From: Flavobacterium kingsejongi | GTDB taxonomy: Bacteria; Bacteroidota; Bacteroidia; Flavobacteriales; Flavobacteriaceae | DNA length: 64,000 nucleotides | Assembly: GCF_003076475.1 (NCBI RefSeq) | Contig: NZ_CP020919.1 | Span: 868,001-932,000 of the forward strand | Reading direction: 5' to 3' | Shown: piece after piece, positions 53,337-63,100 of the stretch | Position numbering within the stretch: the first letter of the stretch is position 1 | Layout of the letters: each line of letters opens with the position of its first letter | Position numbers and translations under genes: made by a program | Notes under the pieces: generated by a model | Databases searched by the model: none | Seen by the model: the letters and a program-made list of their open reading frames with translations, nothing else | Told to the model about the DNA's origin: nothing

Positions 53337-54737
53337 ATGAAAAAACAGTACCTAAAATTGATTTGCCTGGGACTATTCATTTTACTCGCCAGTAACGAGT
53401 GTACTACGGATAATGAATATTCAATTCCCACACTGGACTGCATTGAACCCAATAGTGTTCCTACCAAAACTGTCCGTGAGTTATGGGATTTGGCGACTGC
53501 TATTCCTCAGTTGCAAACCGAAGATGATATTATTGAAGCCTACGTAGTTTCAAGTGATAAAGAAGGGCATTTTTTCAAGACCCTTTTCCTGCTTTCCCTG
53601 GATTATGAAATTGGCTTTTGCCTCTTACTTGATGATATCAGCCTTTTTACAGAATACAGAATAGGACAAAAAATATACATCCATCTGAAAGGGCTTTATA
53701 TCGAAAAGCAGCACGACCTTCTTAAAATCGCAAGTGCAGTTGATGGAAACAGCCTCCCTATTAGCACTCCACAATATAAAAAACACATTACCAAATCCTG
53801 CTACAGTGTCATTGAATCCACGATTAGCACTGCTATGGATCTCAATACACCGGACAGCACTTTGATTGGAAAATTAGTAACATTAAAAAAGGTGCAATTT
53901 ATAGAAAGTGTATTAGGGCAAACTTATTATAATCCGGAGAATACTTTTGGCCTTGATACGCGGCACCCCATTACCGACAGCCTGGGCAACCGAATCATTT
54001 TAAAAACCAGTTCATTTGCTTCTTATGCCACCACAGCAGTAGCATTCAAAAGTGGCTCGATACGCGGCATACTCACCCGGTACAATAATGAATATCAACT
54101 CACTCCCCGCTATGCCTCTGATCTTACGCTTACGGAACCCCGTTTTACAATAGCTGAAACTCCGGAAGCACCTGTCGTTCCTACAGATCCTGATCCTGAA
54201 ACACCTGAGGAACCCGATAGCGAAGGCCATTATCTTTTTCCATATGGCAATCTCGAGAATTTCAATGGTTTTTTAACTGCTATAATCGGCTCCTCTTTAC
54301 CGGAATTTTTACAACATAGCATTGGAACAGGATTTCAGGATAGCAATTGCCTGCATCTCACTACCAATGCACAAAGCGCAACTACGACTGTATTTACCGC
54401 TTTCCCAAACATAAATCTTCCTTCCACTTATTCAAAAATAAAATTTTACCTCAAAGGAAGCGCTGCCAAAAGTTTCTCCATCAATCTTTATAAAACGGAT
54501 GGAAGCTATTACAAATTCAACCTTCGTGACATCACCACTAATACAACCCTGACAAATGAAAACACTAACAAGTACAATGGGACAATTGCGACTTCGGGAC
54601 AATGGGTGCTCATTACTTTAGACCTTCAGTCATTGACAGATCTAAACACGACACTACTTACTAATCCTCTATTTTCTTTAAAAATTGGGAACAATAGTAA
54701 TTATGATATTTATATGGATCATTTCACTATAGAATGA
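53337..54737 (+). CDS. DUF5689 surface protein
   Basis: A 466-aa exported protein 4 bp after the receptor stop. The DUF5689 part (about residues 40-270) has IEAYVVSSDKEGHFFKTLFL, IYIHLKGLYIEKQHD and GSIRGILTRYNNEYQLTPR. A Pro/Glu linker (VPTDPDPETPEEPDSEG) joins it to a C-terminal beta-sandwich (LKGSAAKSFSINLYKTDGS, SGQWVLITLDLQSL). The N-terminus is hydrophobic and followed by Cys22, but the preceding residues are S-N-E, not the normal lipobox. DUF5689 proteins usually pair with TonB receptors as surface lipoproteins. Confidence 0.85.
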   Translation: MKKQYLKLICLGLFILLASNECTTDNEYSIPTLDCIEPNSVPTKTVRELWDLATAIPQLQTEDDIIEAYVVSSDKEGHFFKTLFLLSLDYEIGFCLLLDDISLFTEYRIGQKIYIHLKGLYIEKQHDLLKIASAVDGNSLPISTPQYKKHITKSCYSVIESTISTAMDLNTPDSTLIGKLVTLKKVQFIESVLGQTYYNPENTFGLDTRHPITDSLGNRIILKTSSFASYATTAVAFKSGSIRGILTRYNNEYQLTPRYASDLTLTEPRFTIAETPEAPVVPTDPDPETPEEPDSEGHYLFPYGNLENFNGFLTAIIGSSLPEFLQHSIGTGFQDSNCLHLTTNAQSATTTVFTAFPNINLPSTYSKIKFYLKGSAAKSFSINLYKTDGSYYKFNLRDITTNTTLTNENTNKYNGTIATSGQWVLITLDLQSLTDLNTTLLTNPLFSLKIGNNSNYDIYMDHFTIE

Positions 54738-54805
54738 ACTCAATTATTGATTATATGAATTTAAAAACAAACATTGTTAAACAATAATTAAATTATATTT
54801 ATTTC

Positions 54806-54813
54806 TATATTTG
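54806..54813 (+). promoter_or_regulatory. -7 promoter element for the DUF2089 operon
   Basis: TATATTTG, a perfect TAnnTTTG match, 17 bp before the ATG at 54831. A 13-bp inverted repeat ATTGTTAAACAAT (54773-54785) lies just upstream and may be a binding site. Confidence 0.5.
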
Positions 54814-54830
54814 AATTATAAATAAATGAT

Positions 54831-55118
54831 ATGATACCTAAATTGCCCATCCATTGTCCCAGTTGTTCCGAATCCTTATGTGTTTCCGAATTATCCTGCA
54901 TGAATTGCCAGACTAAAGTATCAGGAAATTACGTCCTTCCGGTATTGCTACAACTCAATCCGGAGGAACAGCAGTTCATCCTGCAGTTTCTACTTTCGAG
55001 CGGTAGCCTCAAAGAAATGGCTACAAAAATGGGAAATAGCTATCCCACCGTTCGTAATAAACTGGATGATATGATCGAACGTATTACACTACTCCATACG
55101 AAAGACAACCCCTTATAA
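54831..55118 (+). CDS. DUF2089 zinc-ribbon/helix-turn-helix protein
   Basis: A 95-aa protein. Two CxxC pairs form a zinc ribbon (HCPSCSESLCVSELSCMNCQT), followed by a helical DNA-binding-like domain (LNPEEQQFILQFLLSSGSLKEMATKMGNSYPTVRNKLDDMIERI). Related proteins are treated as sigma-factor-like or transcriptional regulators. It is first in a four-gene operon with two membrane proteins and a hydrolase, so it may regulate them. Confidence 0.88.
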   Translation: MIPKLPIHCPSCSESLCVSELSCMNCQTKVSGNYVLPVLLQLNPEEQQFILQFLLSSGSLKEMATKMGNSYPTVRNKLDDMIERITLLHTKDNPL

Positions 55119-55128
55119 ATCCTGAATT

Positions 55129-55731
55129 ATGAACTATCGCACCTTTCTTAATCCTTTTGAAAAATACAATGAAAAAAAACTACTGCTGATTGGTGGTATT
55201 GCTACTCTCGCAGGTGGCTTTTTAAGCTATGCTTTTACCGGTCGTTTTGATGCTGCCTTGCATCTTTCTTATGTGAATGTGGTCAGTATCCGACAGGCTT
55301 TTAGCGATACACTCCTGATTTGTTTGTCACTATTCCTGAGTCTTTTTGGGGTTGGAAAAATTATCAATAGAAAAACACGCCCAATTGATATTCTCAATAC
55401 TGTCTTAATCGCCCGGATACCACAATATTTATTGCTCTTTGCTAATATTGGCCATTTTATGGAGTATACTCAGGAAGCACTTCTAAAATTTGCCGGACCC
55501 GAAAACTTAACTGTTGCAAATCCAGATATTCCTCTTGGGACACTCATCGTAATACTCGTATTTGCATTTGTATCCATACTGCTATTAATCTGGTTTATTG
55601 TATTGCTCTATCAGGGATTTAAAGTAGCGGTAAACACTAAAACTACGGCACACAAATTTTATTTTGCCGGAGCACTCATCCTTGGTGATATTCTTTCCCG
55701 GATCTTATTGGCTTATAGCCCATTCAACTAA
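55129..55731 (+). CDS. Yip1-like integral membrane protein
   Basis: A 200-aa membrane protein with five hydrophobic helices (LLLIGGIATLAGGFLSYAF; AFSDTLLICLSLFLSLFGVG; VLIARIPQYLLLFANIGHF; LGTLIVILVFAFVSILLLIWF; FYFAGALILGDILSRILLAYS). The NPFEKYNEKK start and helix pattern resemble the Yip1 family, with moderate confidence in that name. It starts 10 bp after the DUF2089 stop. Confidence 0.78.
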   Translation: MNYRTFLNPFEKYNEKKLLLIGGIATLAGGFLSYAFTGRFDAALHLSYVNVVSIRQAFSDTLLICLSLFLSLFGVGKIINRKTRPIDILNTVLIARIPQYLLLFANIGHFMEYTQEALLKFAGPENLTVANPDIPLGTLIVILVFAFVSILLLIWFIVLLYQGFKVAVNTKTTAHKFYFAGALILGDILSRILLAYSPFN

Positions 55732-55737
55732 GAAAAA

Positions 55738-56247
55738 ATGAAGGAAACGATCCTCTTCTCCGAAACACAACGTTTCCGCCAATGGTGGATTTGGATACTA
55801 TTGTTGGGGATTTACAGTATATTCCTTTACGGATTGTATGTTCAGCTCATTATAGGCCAGCCCTATGGTGACAAACCGATGACCGACATCATGCTTATCA
55901 TCAGCACTATACTCTATACTTCGTTTGTTGTTTTATTTCTGTTCGTGCGGATGGATACCCAAATTACACAAGATAGCATTCAGATCCGTTTTTTCCCTTT
56001 CCATCGAAAACCGAAACGGTATAGCTGGGACAGCATTAGCGAATATGCGATACGAAAATACAATGCAACCCAGGAATATGGGGGCTGGGGCATCAAAGGT
56101 TATTCGAACGACAGGGCTTATAATATTTCCGGCAACCAAGGATTACAAATCCAATTTAGGGATGGCCATAAACTATTAATTGGCACCAAAAATTCCGAAG
56201 GACTTCAAAAAGCACTTTCAAAAATAAAACAACCAACTCCTAACTGA
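55738..56247 (+). CDS. Membrane protein with PH-like cytosolic domain
   Basis: A 169-aa protein. Two helices (WWIWILLLGIYSIFLYGLYV and IMLIISTILYTSFVVLFLFV) are followed by a beta-rich domain (ITQDSIQIRFFPFHRKPKRYSWDSISEYAIRKYN, then LQIQFRDGHKLLIGTKN) like bacterial PH domains. Starts 6 bp after the previous gene, so it is part of the same operon. Confidence 0.78.
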   Translation: MKETILFSETQRFRQWWIWILLLGIYSIFLYGLYVQLIIGQPYGDKPMTDIMLIISTILYTSFVVLFLFVRMDTQITQDSIQIRFFPFHRKPKRYSWDSISEYAIRKYNATQEYGGWGIKGYSNDRAYNISGNQGLQIQFRDGHKLLIGTKNSEGLQKALSKIKQPTPN

Positions 56248-56249
56248 TT

Positions 56250-57182
56250 ATGAAAAAACTATGGCTATTTTGCCTCCTTATCGCCTCATTAACACAAGCA
56301 CAGGACAAGCCTGTAAAAACTCAGGAAATCGCAGTAAATGAGCTTCTCAACGGTACCTTATACCTTCCCACAGCCGGAACTCCAAAGAGCTTAGTTATCC
56401 TTATCGCCGGATCAGGCCCTACCGACAGAGATGGCAATCAGACCGGGATGGACAATAATTCCTTAAAATTCCTGGCAGAACAATTGGCTGCAAAAGGAAT
56501 AGCTGTTTTCAGTTATGACAAACGTTTTTTTGCAATGGCACTAAAAGGCCCCATCGATGAGAGGAAACTGTCTTTTGATGATTTTATACACGATGCGGAA
56601 ACTGTAGTTACTTATTTCAATAATCAGAAACACTATCGAAATATTATTATTGCAGGACATAGTGAAGGTTCCCTGGTAGGAATGGTAGCGGCAGCACACC
56701 GCACAACAGCGGGTTTTATTTCGCTCGCCGGCGCCGGCCGGCCTATTGACGCAGTCCTGGCAGACCAAATTGCGGAAAGAGCCCCCATGTTACTTCCGGA
56801 AACCAAGAGTATTTTAGCCCAACTCAAAAAAGGGGAAACAGTTGCCAACTTTAGCCCGGCATTGAATTCTCTTTTCCGACTAAGCGTACAGCCTTATATG
56901 ATTTCGTGGATCAAATATGATCCCCAGTCTGAAATCAAAAAACTAAAAATTCCCGTATTATTGATTAATGGGACAAAAGACATACAAGTCAGCGTCTCCG
57001 AAGCAGAGTTGCTCCATAAAGCGAAACCCGACAGCCAGTTAAAAATCATTACCAATATGAATCATATTTTCAAAGACATAAAAGGGGATAGCAATGAAAA
57101 CCAAAGCTCCTATAGCAATCCTGACCTTCCTGTGATGCCTGAACTTATAGAAGCAATTACAGTTTTCGTTAGTAAAATTTAA
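56250..57182 (+). CDS. Secreted alpha/beta hydrolase
   Basis: A 310-aa protein with a signal peptide (LWLFCLLIASLTQAQ), so periplasmic or surface-exposed. The oxyanion region is LIAGSGPTDRDGNQTG; the nucleophile is Ser in AGHSEGSLVGMV; the acid is likely Asp in INGTKDIQVS; the base is His in NMNHIFKD. The substrate is unknown. It starts 2 bp after the previous stop and ends the operon. Confidence 0.9.
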   Translation: MKKLWLFCLLIASLTQAQDKPVKTQEIAVNELLNGTLYLPTAGTPKSLVILIAGSGPTDRDGNQTGMDNNSLKFLAEQLAAKGIAVFSYDKRFFAMALKGPIDERKLSFDDFIHDAETVVTYFNNQKHYRNIIIAGHSEGSLVGMVAAAHRTTAGFISLAGAGRPIDAVLADQIAERAPMLLPETKSILAQLKKGETVANFSPALNSLFRLSVQPYMISWIKYDPQSEIKKLKIPVLLINGTKDIQVSVSEAELLHKAKPDSQLKIITNMNHIFKDIKGDSNENQSSYSNPDLPVMPELIEAITVFVSKI

Positions 57183-57261
57183 GCGGATCAGTCCCTTAAT
57201 CAGCAGGAAAATCCAGGTCGATACACTTTAGATTTGTTTTATAACCAATCTTTATAACAAA

Positions 57262-57291
57262 AAAAGAGCATCCTTTTCAGGATGCTCTTTT
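57262..57291. terminator. Bidirectional terminator
   Basis: A perfect 12-bp stem (AAAAGAGCATCC and complement) with the loop TTTTCA, between the convergent hydrolase and OmpA genes. Confidence 0.9.
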
Positions 57292-57308
57292 GGTATGCGG
57301 GATGCAGG

Positions 57309-59180
57309 TTATTTTACAATCAGGAATTCTGATCTTCGGTTCAGCTTGTGCTGTTCCTCTGTACAGTTATCACCACAATCTACCTTAGGCTCACTCTCGC
57401 CAACTCCCTTACCGGAAATCCTGCCCTTAGCGATACCTTTCGATAAAATGTATTGTACCGTACTCTTAGCACGCCTGTCCGAAAGTTTTAAGTTGTACTC
57501 ATCCGATCCACGGCTGTCCGTATGCCCTTTTACCAAAATCACCATCTCGGGCTTGGCCTTCATAGCCTCTACCAGTTTGTCCAATTCATAAGCTCCTTCT
57601 CTGGTGATGTTGCTCTTATCGAATTCAAAGATGATATCATTAAGTACCACTTCCGTTTCCTTGATGATCTCCTCTATCGGGTTGATCGGTGCGTTTACCT
57701 TGAGCTCTCCGCCTTTGGTTTTTGCTACCGCAAATGTGCCATTCTCATACCCTGGTTTACTCACCTGGATCGTATATGCCTTATCACATTCCACGCGGTA
57801 TTCTACACTACCATCCGACTGGCTTGTTTCCGTTCCTACCACACTCTTCTTCTCATCTAATATCGAAACTGTAGCTCCCGATAACGTCCTGCCTGTTTTG
57901 GAGTCTGTTACTGTGGCTAAAACTTCAACATCACAAATTGGAGTCGCTTTATAGATATCATCGTTACCTCCAACATTACTCGCGTAGAATCCTACATTCT
58001 GAGCGGTATTGAAGCTAAACCCGAAGTCATCCTTTTCACTGTTAACCGGTTTACCCATGTTCACCGCTTCCTTGCCTTTGGCAAGATCTATCGAGAAAAC
58101 ATCAAGGCCTCCGAAGCCCTGCCTGCCGTTAGAGGCAAAGTACAATACTCCGTTGTCCGCGATAAATGGGAAGCTTTCCTTAGCTTCCGTATTCACTTTC
58201 TTACCCAGGTTCTCCGGGGTACCAAAGCTGCCATCAGCCTTAATCTCTACTTTCCAGATGTCCGAATCCCCTAAGCTGCCCGGCATATCCGAAGCAAAGT
58301 ACAACGTCTTGCCATCTTTACTAAGGCTTGGGTTACTCACTGAGTAGTCTTTGCTGTTAAATGGAAGTGGCGTGATGTTACCCCACTGGTCTCCACTGCG
58401 TGTCGCCTTGAAAAGGTTCACCTGGCTTGTGCGGGTATTCGCTTTCTTGTCTTTCTCATACAGCTTTTCTTTAAAGCTCTCACTCGAGAAATAAGCGGTC
58501 TTACCGTCTGCACTTACTGTTACAGGACCATCATGGTATTTACTGTTCAATGCACTCACTGGCTCTGCCTTGGAGAACGTACCGTCTTCGTTATACGTAG
58601 ACTGGTAGATATCAAGGTAAGGCTGGTCATTCCATCCGTAGGTCTTACGGCTGGTATTGCGCGCACTGGTAAAGTACAGCGTCTTGTCAACCAATACAGG
58701 TCCGAAGTCCGAGTACTCACTATTGATCTCAATCCCTTTAACCGTGTACTGCTTCGTCTTTTTTAATAACGCAGGAAGGTAGTTCGGCTCGGCCTTAAAG
58801 GCAATAGCACGCTGGTCGTTGGGCACTAAGCTCGCAAAATGCTGCATCTGCTTGTTCGACTCTTCGTATTTGCCATTGGCTTTGAGCATCTGGGCATAAC
58901 GGAAATACGTCTCCGCATCCTGAACTCCGGCTTTGATAGCCTGCCCATACCAACGTTCCGCTTCTGTCGTGCTGAAAACATTGTAGTAGCTCTCTCCCAA
59001 TTGTTTGTAAACATAAGCATCGCCTTTACCTTTCTCGGTTAGCTTAAGGTATTCACTCGCTGCATCAACATATTCAAATCGGTTGTACAGCTTATCGGCC
59101 TTGGCCGTGTCTTTGTTCTGTGCCGTTAAGGACATACTGCCCGCCAACACAAAACTTAGAGTAATATATAAATTCTTCAT
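57309..59180 (-). CDS. OmpA family protein with TPR and PD40 repeats (T9SS partner)
   Basis: A 623-aa envelope protein. A signal peptide (LYITLSFVLAGSMSLTAQ) is followed by TPR-like repeats (AASEYLKLTEKGKGDAYVYKQLGESYYN), PD40-type beta-propeller blades (NPSLSKDGKTLYFASDMPGSLGDSDIW; GVLYFASNGRQGFGGLDVF), a carboxypeptidase-like domain (VTDSKTGRTLSGATVSIL), and a peptidoglycan-binding OmpA domain ending IVLVKGHTDSRGS-type (VKGHTDSRGSDEYNLKLSDRRA). The order resembles PorE-type proteins linked to T9SS. Operon with the PorP/SprF and adhesin genes. Confidence 0.9.
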   Translation of the reverse strand: MKNLYITLSFVLAGSMSLTAQNKDTAKADKLYNRFEYVDAASEYLKLTEKGKGDAYVYKQLGESYYNVFSTTEAERWYGQAIKAGVQDAETYFRYAQMLKANGKYEESNKQMQHFASLVPNDQRAIAFKAEPNYLPALLKKTKQYTVKGIEINSEYSDFGPVLVDKTLYFTSARNTSRKTYGWNDQPYLDIYQSTYNEDGTFSKAEPVSALNSKYHDGPVTVSADGKTAYFSSESFKEKLYEKDKKANTRTSQVNLFKATRSGDQWGNITPLPFNSKDYSVSNPSLSKDGKTLYFASDMPGSLGDSDIWKVEIKADGSFGTPENLGKKVNTEAKESFPFIADNGVLYFASNGRQGFGGLDVFSIDLAKGKEAVNMGKPVNSEKDDFGFSFNTAQNVGFYASNVGGNDDIYKATPICDVEVLATVTDSKTGRTLSGATVSILDEKKSVVGTETSQSDGSVEYRVECDKAYTIQVSKPGYENGTFAVAKTKGGELKVNAPINPIEEIIKETEVVLNDIIFEFDKSNITREGAYELDKLVEAMKAKPEMVILVKGHTDSRGSDEYNLKLSDRRAKSTVQYILSKGIAKGRISGKGVGESEPKVDCGDNCTEEQHKLNRRSEFLIVK

Positions 59181-59198
59181 GATTCGCTTTGCTTTAGA

Positions 59199-60119
59199 TT
59201 AGAAATATCGTGGGGAACGGGAGACCTTTTTAGGGAAGTTCAAATCAAACAACAACATCACCTCATGAGAGGCTGGCGTTGTTACTTTAAGGTCAGAAAC
59301 GATATGGTCATAAGCATAACCAATACGTAAGTTCGGGGTGATCGCATAGTTCACCATACCTCCAAAGGAATCATCGATTCGGTAGGTAGCACCGATCTCA
59401 AACTTGTCAAAAAACATGAAATTCGCTGAGGCATCCAAAGATGTAGGCGCATTAAAGGCTGATTTAAGCATGAAAGACGGTTTGAATTTTGTATTCTCTG
59501 ATAAATCAAATACATAACCTCCCGTTAAAAAGTAATGTTGTACTTCTGAGCCATATTCCACCCCGTTGTAATCCAAATGCGCGGATTTGATCATATTAGG
59601 CACCGAAAGGGCAACATAGTATTTCTGGGTATAGTAGAAGAATCCCGCTCCGGCATTAAACCGCGTGGTGCTGGTATTCTCTGCAAAGGCGCCATCCGTA
59701 GGTACTGGAAGCGTTCCCGCTACCTCGCTGTTAAGCCCGATTTTCTGGAATGTAGCTCCTGCTTTAATACCCAAAGCCAAGCGGTGTTCCCCGCCTAAAT
59801 TTAATGTATACGAGAAATCCCCATATACATTGTTCTCTTTTACAGGACCAATCTCATCGGAGATAACCGATAATCCCAATCCTACATTCTTCCCAACTGG
59901 GCTGTGAATCGAAACTGTTCCTGTGGTTGGTGCATCTTCGATATCAACCCATTGCTTACGGTACAAAAGTCCAACAGCTAAGTTTTCCTTCGAGCCTGCA
60001 TAAGCCGGGTTTATCACGTTCATATTATACATATACTGCGTATAATGTGGATCCTGCTGCGCATGTGCATCTAAGAGTGCCGTTAATGCTATCAGGGCGG
60101 TGAGGTATATTTTCTTCAT
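59199..60119 (-). CDS. PorP/SprF family outer-membrane protein
   Basis: A 306-aa barrel. A signal peptide (LTALIALTALLDAHAQQ) precedes the family start DPHYTQYMYNMNVINPAYAGSKENLAVGLLYRKQW. Strands such as NVGLGLSVISDEIGPVKENNVYGDFSYTLNLG and the end HEVMLLFDLNFP confirm the family. SprF-type proteins help a specific type B cargo reach the surface, and the adjacent upstream gene is such a cargo. The order adhesin - porP/sprF - ompA is typical. Confidence 0.94.
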   Translation of the reverse strand: MKKIYLTALIALTALLDAHAQQDPHYTQYMYNMNVINPAYAGSKENLAVGLLYRKQWVDIEDAPTTGTVSIHSPVGKNVGLGLSVISDEIGPVKENNVYGDFSYTLNLGGEHRLALGIKAGATFQKIGLNSEVAGTLPVPTDGAFAENTSTTRFNAGAGFFYYTQKYYVALSVPNMIKSAHLDYNGVEYGSEVQHYFLTGGYVFDLSENTKFKPSFMLKSAFNAPTSLDASANFMFFDKFEIGATYRIDDSFGGMVNYAITPNLRIGYAYDHIVSDLKVTTPASHEVMLLFDLNFPKKVSRSPRYF

Positions 60120-60194
60120 CTTGATATTTATTATTTATCGCCTGGAGAATCCCTTCCGAATAATCGGAAGGAAAATCCAAACTTATGTTACTCT

Positions 60195-63100
60195 CTATTT
60201 ATTAATATAAACCCATCCTGTTTCGTTCGTACCGTTGGTTTTCTCTATCATATAATAGTACGTACCATCTGGCAACTCATCATGATTTTTTGACTGGCCA
60301 TGCCACTGGTTCGTATAAGCACCCGTAAAGCTATAAACCTCACGTCCGTAGCGATTGAAAATTACCAGTTTCTTAACCCCTAATCCACTTAGGTTAAAGT
60401 CATCATTATCACCATCACCATTGGGAGACAAACCTTTTGGAATCCTGCAGAAAACACTCTCCACAGTAAATCCTTCAGTACTCTCACAATCGCCATTGGT
60501 AATTGTTACCGTAAACAATAAAGGCAATGTATAATTCTCGCCCAAAGTCCCAACTACATAATCCGTAACATTAAACACATTACTGTTCGTTCCTACAATT
60601 GCACCCTGGGAGGTTTTCCACGTATACGTAACTACCGAGCCATCAAATGAGCCATTCAATGGACTGGCCGTTAACTCCAGCTTGTTGTTTACACAGTCAT
60701 TCGCAATGGCGATTTCTGCTGGTGGTGTAATGGTTACTGTGAATGTATTCTCATCTGTACATGTACCAGAAACAGCGTAAACAAAAATTTCTTGTGTCGT
60801 TGTTATATCAGTACCTGCAGCCAGTTGTGTACCTCCTCCTTGAGTTGCTGTATAATAAGCATTGTTTGGAGAAAGTGCAGGAAGTGTATAGCTACCACAT
60901 GCTACTACCGATGCTCGTGCATCTGCAACAATTGCTGCACCAATAGTTACCGTAAATTCACTTTCGTTAACACAATCTGCTCCAGTACCTGTTTGTGCAA
61001 ATACGTGGATTGTTTGAGTTGTTGTTACAACATCACCTGGCTGAAGCTGGGTTCCTGTTGCGCCTGGACCTGTGTAATAACTATTATTTGCACTTAAAGC
61101 AGGTAATATATAAGAATCACAAACTGTTACGTCCTGAATTTGATCTGCTGGTGTTGGTGTGGTGAAAATCAATTGGAATGTTTTCACTACGAAACAACCT
61201 GTAGCAGCACCATTAGACGTTACTCTAACATAAATAGTCTGATTAGCAGTTCCTACAAAAGCAGTAGTATCAGCAATTGCATCAACAGCATTTCCAGTTT
61301 GAGCCGCAGCATCCGTAAGGAAATAAGCAACAGTATAATCTGCAGCGTTCAGTCCGTCAAGGATTACAGCTGTATTTGTTGAAAGATCAAATGTAGCTGT
61401 TGCTTCTGTAGTACAAGTCGTAAGATTCGTAGGCTGATTAGAAACCTCAGGATTTACAACTTTAATGATTACTTCAGAAGATCTGTTAATCTCATCTCCG
61501 TTACAGTTTGTATAGTTAGCTTGTGCTACCATAGTCGTCTGCTCAGAAAGACATACCTGAATATTTTGTTGATTACTAAAGAAAACACCGTCTCTTAACC
61601 ATTGGAAGTTCACATTTGAATCTCCGTTTGGATTAAATCTCCATGCTTCATCAGTAGCAGTCCAAGGACCTGTATTCCTATCGTCTGGAGTGTAAGCATC
61701 TGTTCCAGCATTGTTCTGGATACCAATTACTCCCTCTCCACTTTGCCAAGAAGGACAAGCTACCCTGTTTTTTACATAAACCTCAATAATATTTGAAATT
61801 TCATAAATTACAATTTGTGATGTTTGTGCTCCAACAGCAGCATTTGAATTACAAGCTGATCCAAATTGTGCCACCTCAGAGAAGTTCACAACTAATGCTC
61901 TACAAGGATAGTTTCCTAATACCTGATAGTTTACACTTGGATGTGCGAATGCATTATTAATGGATGGATCGATATCCTGATACACGCCATAAATAGCATT
62001 TTTAATTGGGAAATTCGTAGCTGGTATTGCCTGGTTGTTAAAGCTATACGGACAGCTTCCAGCCTGATTCGCAGGATAGTTCGCATTGAATGAGATTACC
62101 CCATTAGATCCAACCTGAGCTGAAGTATAGGATTCTCCAAAGAAACAGAAGTCAAATGGCAAGTTAATCACCGGAGACCATGCATCATCAATAGTGGAGT
62201 TCATTTCGGTTCCTCCAACAAAAGGGAAAGGAGGATTATATGGGATAGAACTTACTTCATATGATGTAGTAGCTCCAATTCCGAAATAAGACGCGTTTAA
62301 GTTAACACATTGCTCTGCTTCACCTTCACAAAGTATAATTTGTGAGTCAACAATATCTACTCCTACACCTACGATATCCACTGCGGCACATCCAGGAGGA
62401 GAATAAATAGAGAATGCAAAAGGACCTGACCAGAAACTGCTCTCTGTATCACTACAGATGGCTCTTACATAATACTCATAGAAAACACCTGCATTAGCAG
62501 CATAACTATACGCTGGTGTACCGTTTACTATAACACCTGAAACCGGAGTTCCAGTACCTGCTACCTGAACTACAACTTCCCATTGGGTTTCTGTACCTGT
62601 AGGTGTCCATGATAAGTTAATTGTAGAACTATTCGTTTCTGCTGTAGAAGCTAAGTTTACAGGAGAAGGACACGTTAATGCCGACAGGTTGATATTATCA
62701 ACTGCTGCTGGTGGCTGTGTTCCTCCACTGCCATCATTTCTCCATTCGAATACTAATCGTACAATCTGCCCCGCATATGGTGCAGCCTGAATGATGTAAT
62801 TTTGGGTTGTAAAAGCTGCTGAAGCATTAAAATTAGCGCCCAACTGAATACCACCACTATTAGCTGCTGTAATTTGTGTACCAGGAGTTGGGACAAAGGT
62901 TACCGGAACTAACCATACTCTTAAATAGTCATAAATAGATTCTCCATTCGCTCTCCAGTCGAAAGATAAACTTACCTCTCCGATTACTGCTGGCATCTGG
63001 ATATCTCTATAGGCCTGTGCCGTTGTTGTTGCACTTAAGGTATAAGCATTTGAATTCCCGTTATCATTAGTGATATACAAAGAATTTTCACCGCCATTAT

